DNA of 6,271 nucleotides, taken from assembly GCA_003647825.1 (NCBI GenBank), contig QMNP01000105.1:1-6271 (forward strand). Direction: 5' to 3'. Of this stretch, positions 4,917 to 6,271 are shown one piece after another (the first letter of the stretch is position 1; the number at the start of each line of letters is the position of its first letter). A program made the position numbers and the translations under genes. The notes beneath the pieces are model-generated. The model had not been told where the DNA came from. It did not search any database and worked only from the letters and a program-made list of their open reading frames with translations. This DNA is from Candidatus Cloacimonadota bacterium. Lineage in GTDB: Bacteria; Cloacimonadota; Cloacimonadia; Cloacimonadales; TCS61.

Positions 4917-6271
4917 TTACTTTCTCATAATCTCCCTGATCTTATCAAAATGGATGATATTCAAACCTTTATCTTCGAGTTTATCCAGATCTTCCAAAAC
5001 CATATCCTCGAAATAAAATGATTCTTTAAAAACATGTTTGCCGATATTTTGCCGATAGATCTTCACAGCATCATCATATCTATTGGCAACTAAATAAGCA
5101 TGCGCCAGATTCATTTTGATCCAGAGCATATCAGGATCGAGTTGTAATGCTTTTTGAGAAGTTTCTATAGATGCTAATACGTCACGCTCCAACAACTGAT
5201 TCCAGGCTAATATTCCCAGATCAACTACTTCAGTTCCGGGTATAATATACGGCTGAATATTTCTTTCTGATTCTGGTAATGCCTTTATGTAAATATTATC
5301 TCCGGTATGGCAGCGAAGAGATTGAGCAGCATTTGCAAAATTCCGTGCAATCCTTAATGTGCCTTCTGCTCCGGCAAAAGCAATCCAAAATCCTTGTGCA
5401 ACATCAGAGTATGTAGTTCCATAATATATACGGAAAAATCTATCTCGGCAACCCACCTGGAAGTATGTATTCTTAGCAATTCCCAACTTTTCCAGGTCAT
5501 CTGTTGTAAAGGTAGTATTAAAGTTTCCATAGGAAGGATGAATAGCCAGAACTTCGGCAATAGCTTTTCCATCTTTGAATTCTGCCATTGATTTGGCATG
5601 ACTTATTTCAATAGTTCCATCTCTTTCAAATTCGATTTCATTGATTTCAACATAATATAATAGAGCCTTAAAAGCTTGTGTGATCTCTGCACTATTTACC
5701 AGGCAATGTCCGTCACGATCAATCGTCCAGAAAGCAGGTTTTTTCTCTGACTGATTTGATTTAGAAAAATATTCAGTTGGAGCTTCTACTTCACTGCGGT
5801 TACTAATAAACAATATCGGAATCTTCGGTTCATAAGAGTAATCTAAACCATTATTTCTTAAAAAACTGATTTGCGGTAAACCAATTGCCAGAACTGCTGT
5901 GTAGGGAAGATCGGGATATTCGGCAATGAGTGTGCAGATAGAAGCACCCATTGATGTACCAAGTAAGTATGTTTCCGCTGGATTACCAAAACGTTCTACG
6001 AGATATTTTCGCAAAGATTCAATATCTTCAATTGCTTCATTCAAGATCACACCGTTACGACGATAACTGGTAGAACCTATTAGCCAGCCATTTTCAATAA
6101 GTTTACTGTAAAACGGATCATCAGTGGAGAAGAAGGAAGAAAGTTCTGATTCAACTGGGCGCAAACCATGAGCTAATATCAGTAGTTTTCCATTCCATTT
6201 TACAGGCGTTGCAACTGTGATCTCAGATTCACCCAGATGTTCGGTGAAAACTACGGGATGAATACTTATGG
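4917..6271 (-). CDS. Alpha/beta hydrolase fused to a SAM-hydroxide-adenosyltransferase C-terminal-like domain and TPR tail (5' end outside window)
   Basis: The frame stays open to the window edge, giving 450 complete codons before the TAA at 4917-4919. The TTG at 6162-6164 is an internal leucine, because in-frame coding before it reads VKWNGKLLILAHG, the first strand and oxyanion HG of an alpha/beta hydrolase. The nucleophile elbow GTSMGAS has its serine at 5952-5954, and a candidate catalytic histidine is in DRDGHC (5706-5708). The acid is probably a glutamate at 5790-5792, in place of the usual aspartate. From about 5558 to 5280 comes a domain like the C-terminal barrel of SAM hydroxide adenosyltransferases, with SYGNFNTTF, TYSDVAQG, GTLRIARNFANAA and GDNIYI. 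The Rossmann-like N-terminal half of that enzyme is absent from the visible part. About 5228-5037 encodes TPR-like helices (NLAHAYLVANRYDDAVKIY). The hydrolase substrate is unknown; a signal peptide, if present, lies outside the window. Confidence 0.82.
   Translation of the reverse strand, partial: ISIHPVVFTEHLGESEITVATPVKWNGKLLILAHGLRPVESELSSFFSTDDPFYSKLIENGWLIGSTSYRRNGVILNEAIEDIESLRKYLVERFGNPAETYLLGTSMGASICTLIAEYPDLPYTAVLAIGLPQISFLRNNGLDYSYEPKIPILFISNRSEVEAPTEYFSKSNQSEKKPAFWTIDRDGHCLVNSAEITQAFKALLYYVEINEIEFERDGTIEISHAKSMAEFKDGKAIAEVLAIHPSYGNFNTTFTTDDLEKLGIAKNTYFQVGCRDRFFRIYYGTTYSDVAQGFWIAFAGAEGTLRIARNFANAAQSLRCHTGDNIYIKALPESERNIQPYIIPGTEVVDLGILAWNQLLERDVLASIETSQKALQLDPDMLWIKMNLAHAYLVANRYDDAVKIYRQNIGKHVFKESFYFEDMVLEDLDKLEDKGLNIIHFDKIREIMRK

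Noticed and set aside
5354..5599. ORFs on both strands (5354-5599 minus, 5394-5591 plus) within the hydrolase fusion
   Set aside because: They are alternative frames across the SAM_HAT-like domain, whose main-frame translation carries clear family motifs.

Overview
The window shows a bacterial, AT-rich segment in which every supported gene is on the minus strand, so transcription runs from high to low coordinates. Some starts have strong AGGAGG Shine-Dalgarno sites, and one protein has an N-terminal signal or anchor sequence. The organism cannot be fixed from this stretch. The low GC and the style of the TldD and S41 proteins would fit a Gram-negative FCB-type or Cloacimonadota-like lineage, but that is a guess from impression, not a placement.

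In order of transcription, the first gene (4917 to beyond 6271) lacks its 5' end. It encodes an alpha/beta hydrolase joined to a domain that closely resembles the C-terminal barrel of SAM hydroxide adenosyltransferases (DUF62), followed by a TPR tail. This architecture is the most unusual thing in the window. Next is a 145-base spacer with an imperfect 33-base-period direct repeat (4833-4908) and a TATAAT-type promoter. It precedes an AAA_14/DUF4143 ATPase gene (3428-4771), which overlaps by 11 bases a gene for an exported S41 peptidase without a PDZ domain (2473-3438).

The 362-base gap at 2111-2472 contains no gene of known family. It holds a possible 52-residue ORF (2244-2402) that may be the end of a frameshifted remnant, and a short decamer-periodic repeat flanked by 10-base direct repeats. 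A possible 13-base operator palindrome overlaps a TTGACA hexamer upstream of the next gene.

The last unit is tldD (668-2110, GTG start) followed by tldE/pmbA (1-671, cut off by the window edge). They are joined by an ATGA stop/start overlap, and each has its own strong ribosome binding site. TldD and TldE form a heterodimeric zinc protease that trims unfolded or modified peptides in the cytoplasm. Three of the five main genes encode hydrolases or proteases, but the sequence does not show that they work in one pathway. The window looks like a housekeeping tldDE unit next to a separate accessory cluster.
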